From Bacteroidia bacterium (GTDB taxonomy: Bacteria; Bacteroidota; Bacteroidia; Bacteroidales; VadinHA17): 7,513 nt of DNA. Positions 5,484 through 7,513 of the stretch are shown one piece after another (within the stretch, counting starts at the first letter, position 1; each line of letters begins with the position of its first letter). Location: the NCBI GenBank assembly GCA_026391515.1, contig JAPLEC010000429.1, positions 1 through 7,513 of the forward strand. Reading direction: 5' to 3'. Under the pieces are notes generated by a model, which was not told the origin of the DNA, made no database searches, and saw only the letters and a program-made list of their open reading frames with translations. A program made the translations under genes and the position numbers.

Positions 5484-7202
5484 ATGGCAGAAGTTAAAGA
5501 TACCAGAAGCCTAAAGCTGAAAAGCTGGATCCAGTTTACGATGATAGTTGCTGCAATTATTGTAATCGCATCTGCATTTAAGGCTTTAAGACTCAGGCTT
5601 GATCTTACCGAAGATAAAAGATACACTCTTTCAACACCAACACATAACATTCTGAAAGGACTTACTAAGGATGTTTTTATACAGGTGTATCTCGACGGTG
5701 AGATGCCAATTCCTTTTAAAAAGCTAAAACGATCTGTACAGGAGATGCTTGAAGAGTTCAGGATTGCATCCGGAAAGCACATTGATTATGAGTTCATCAA
5801 TCCTGCAGATAAAAAAAATGCACAGGAAAGGGAAGAGCAATACACAACACTTTACAAAAAGGGACTGAATCCTGTCGATATACAGGCAGGAGATAAGGAG
5901 GGAGGCAAAAGCCAGAAAATGATCTTCCCGGGAATGCTCATAAATTATAACAAAGTTGAAGTTCCGCTCAATTTCCTGAAGAATAATCAGTCCCTTTTGC
6001 CCGAACAAAATATTCTTCATTCAATGGAAAGTCTTGAATATGAGATGATTCAGACTATTGCAACCATCAGTTCAGATACTATATATAAGGTAGCATTTCT
6101 TGAAGGGCAGGGTGAATTACAGGATGTTGAGGTTGGAGACATAACTTACTACCTTTCCAGGTTTTTTACAATTGACAGAGGCTCAATCGACGGAAAAACA
6201 GGAATACTTAATAATTATGCTGCCGTAGTTGTCGCCAAACCAATGAAAGAATTCAGCGAATCTGACAAGCTTGTACTCGATCAGTATATCATGAAGGGCG
6301 GAAAAGTATTATGGCTTGTTGAAGAGGTGGATGTAAACTCTGACAGTCTGATAAATGGTGAAACTGTTGGACTCTATCACCCGGTAAATATAGAGGATAT
6401 TTTATTCAGGTATGGAGCCAGAATAAATCCCGAAATAATACAGGATATTGCCGATTTTATGGTGTTGCGATTATCTGTTACCACGGGAGCAGAATCAAGA
6501 CAGATTGTGCCGGTTCCCTGGTTTTATTATCCACTCCTCAGCCCTAACCAGAACCATCCGATTACTAAAAATCTGAATAAAGTCAGCGGAGAATTCGTCA
6601 ATACAATTGATACTGTTGGTCTCGATCCGGCAATCAAAAAAACAATATTACTTTCAACATCGTCTTATTCCAGGACACTTTCTCCACCTCTTGTTATAAG
6701 GTTGAAAGAAGCAGAACTGACACCTGATGAAAAAGATTTCAATAAATCGGGTCTTTCTGCGGCACTTTTGCTTGAAGGAGTATTCCCTTCTGCATTTAAA
6801 AACAGGATGATAAATAACATAGTCAATGATCCTGGCTTTAAACTGAAGACCTCAAGCAGGGAGACTAAAATGATAGTGGTTGCCGATGGAGATATAATAA
6901 GGAATGAAGTAAGCAGGATGGGAAACAAAGCAATCCCCTCATCTCTTGGTCAGGATAAATATACTGGGCAAATCTACGGCAATAGAGACTTCATTATTAA
7001 TTGCATGAATTATCTTGTTGATAATAATAGTCTTATGGAACTGAGATCGAGAGAGATGAAATTACGGGTGCTCGATAAGCAAAGGATCAAGACGGAAAGA
7101 TTGAAGTGGCAGCTCATAAATATTACTTTACCTCTTCTTATTGTCATTCTAGCAGGAATTATTTACGGATTCATTAGAAAAAGGATATATACAAAGTGTT
7201 GA
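5484..7202 (+). CDS. gldG: Gliding motility-associated ABC transporter component GldG
   Basis: Partner of GldF, often labelled the substrate-binding or auxiliary subunit. The 572 residues comprise a short basic cytoplasmic N terminus, a membrane helix at about 15-33, a large extracytoplasmic region, and a C-terminal helix at about 545-564 ending in a basic tail (RKRIYTKC). Directly after helix 1 comes the family hallmark LDLTEDKRYTLS (39-50). VFIQVYLDGEMPIPFKKLKRSVQEML follows, then an ABC-transporter auxiliary domain containing SLEYEMIQTIATI, VAFLEGQGEL and YIMKGGKVLWLVEEV, the last resembling the GATase-like fold of this family. Near the C terminus, VVADGDIIRNE and GNRDFIINCMNYLVD are also typical. 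ATG 5484 is preferred to a GTG at 5463 that would overlap gldF by 19 bases; A/G-rich AAGAAAAAGAG lies upstream. It is evidently in one operon with gldF and the next gene. Confidence 0.93.
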   Translation: MAEVKDTRSLKLKSWIQFTMIVAAIIVIASAFKALRLRLDLTEDKRYTLSTPTHNILKGLTKDVFIQVYLDGEMPIPFKKLKRSVQEMLEEFRIASGKHIDYEFINPADKKNAQEREEQYTTLYKKGLNPVDIQAGDKEGGKSQKMIFPGMLINYNKVEVPLNFLKNNQSLLPEQNILHSMESLEYEMIQTIATISSDTIYKVAFLEGQGELQDVEVGDITYYLSRFFTIDRGSIDGKTGILNNYAAVVVAKPMKEFSESDKLVLDQYIMKGGKVLWLVEEVDVNSDSLINGETVGLYHPVNIEDILFRYGARINPEIIQDIADFMVLRLSVTTGAESRQIVPVPWFYYPLLSPNQNHPITKNLNKVSGEFVNTIDTVGLDPAIKKTILLSTSSYSRTLSPPLVIRLKEAELTPDEKDFNKSGLSAALLLEGVFPSAFKNRMINNIVNDPGFKLKTSSRETKMIVVADGDIIRNEVSRMGNKAIPSSLGQDKYTGQIYGNRDFIINCMNYLVDNNSLMELRSREMKLRVLDKQRIKTERLKWQLINITLPLLIVILAGIIYGFIRKRIYTKC

Positions 7203-7204
7203 TA

Positions 7205-7513
7205 ATGAATAAATTGATTATCAGAAATATTTTGTTATCTGTTCTGTTAATTCTGCTTCTGGTGCTTGTTTTCCTTTTTAAAAGCCGGTCACCTTTTGGT
7301 AAGAGTCAGAGCTCATTTGCTGCAGAACCAAAAAAGGAAATAACCAGAATTGAATTTTTGCACGAAGGGGAAAAACTGGTCCTGACAAAAGACGGAGATA
7401 ACTGGATCGTAAACGGTAAGCATGAAGCCAGAAAGAGCGGCATTAACTTTATTACAAGGATTTTAACAGAAATTAAAATTAAATCTCCTGTGTCACCCGA
7501 ATTATTTCAGGCT
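7205..7513 (+). CDS. Membrane-anchored DUF4340-like protein, N-terminal 103 residues (cut by right window edge)
   Basis: The ATG lies two bases after the gldG stop and the frame stays open to the end of the window. Residues about 5-25 form a strongly hydrophobic helix (LLSVLLILLLVLVFLF), followed by a Ser/Lys-rich linker. ITRIEFLHEGEKLVLTKDGDNWIVNG comes next, the pattern of the DUF4340 repeat, in which a strand pair leads into a K-D-G-x-x-W-x-V/I segment. The following helix (INFITRILTEIKIKSPVSPELF) fits as well. The protein would be anchored in the inner membrane with most of it outside the cytoplasm. DUF4340 proteins frequently accompany GldG-like transporter subunits, so it is probably an accessory part of the GldFG complex. 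The assignment rests on a fragment and no biochemical role is known to me. Confidence 0.8.
   Translation, partial: MNKLIIRNILLSVLLILLLVLVFLFKSRSPFGKSQSSFAAEPKKEITRIEFLHEGEKLVLTKDGDNWIVNGKHEARKSGINFITRILTEIKIKSPVSPELFQA

Noticed and set aside
1..7513. A new defence, toxin-antitoxin or phage system, or an integrated mobile element with its own enzyme
   Set aside because: Every sizeable coding frame is accounted for by housekeeping or envelope genes; no recombinase, transposase, nuclease, toxin or phage gene is visible.

Overview
The window is an ordinary-looking chromosomal stretch of a Bacteroidota bacterium, probably of the Bacteroidia. Four things point there. The gldF-gldG pair is characteristic of the phylum. 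The PheT and SurE motifs read like Bacteroidota variants. Two genes have a TAnnTTTG-type -7 box 16-18 bases before their ATG, and a third has one slightly further away. Start codons generally lack a Shine-Dalgarno sequence. The DNA is moderately AT-rich throughout, with no obvious compositional break.

Layout from left to right. Bases 1-1056, minus strand: the first 352 residues of the phenylalanyl-tRNA synthetase beta chain (pheT), running off the left edge. An 85-base divergent intergenic region carries one candidate promoter in each direction. Bases 1142-3347, plus strand: a tightly coupled trio of surE (5'-nucleotidase), a 99-residue three-helix membrane protein of unknown function, and lpxB (lipid A disaccharide synthase). 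Both junctions are 4-base ATGA overlaps. Bases 3347-3420: repeat-rich spacer with a tandem heptamer and a C-rich/G-rich hairpin. Bases 3421-4572: a secreted SpoIID/LytB-domain protein, probably acting on peptidoglycan. Bases 4573-4737: a large imperfect inverted repeat with a perfect palindrome inside one arm, then a candidate promoter. Bases 4738-7513: gldF, gldG and the first 103 residues of a DUF4340-like membrane-anchored protein, forming a second operon that runs off the right edge.

The genes share a loose envelope theme: lipid A synthesis, peptidoglycan modification, and the GldFG part of an ABC transporter linked to gliding motility in flavobacteria. pheT is an unrelated housekeeping neighbour on the other strand. 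I found no convincing new multi-gene system. The items most worth a second look are the two repeat blocks bracketing the SpoIID gene, especially the composite element at 4581-4683, and the uncharacterised membrane protein locked between surE and lpxB. No gene-free stretch reaches 300 bases; the longest is 165 bases (4573-4737).
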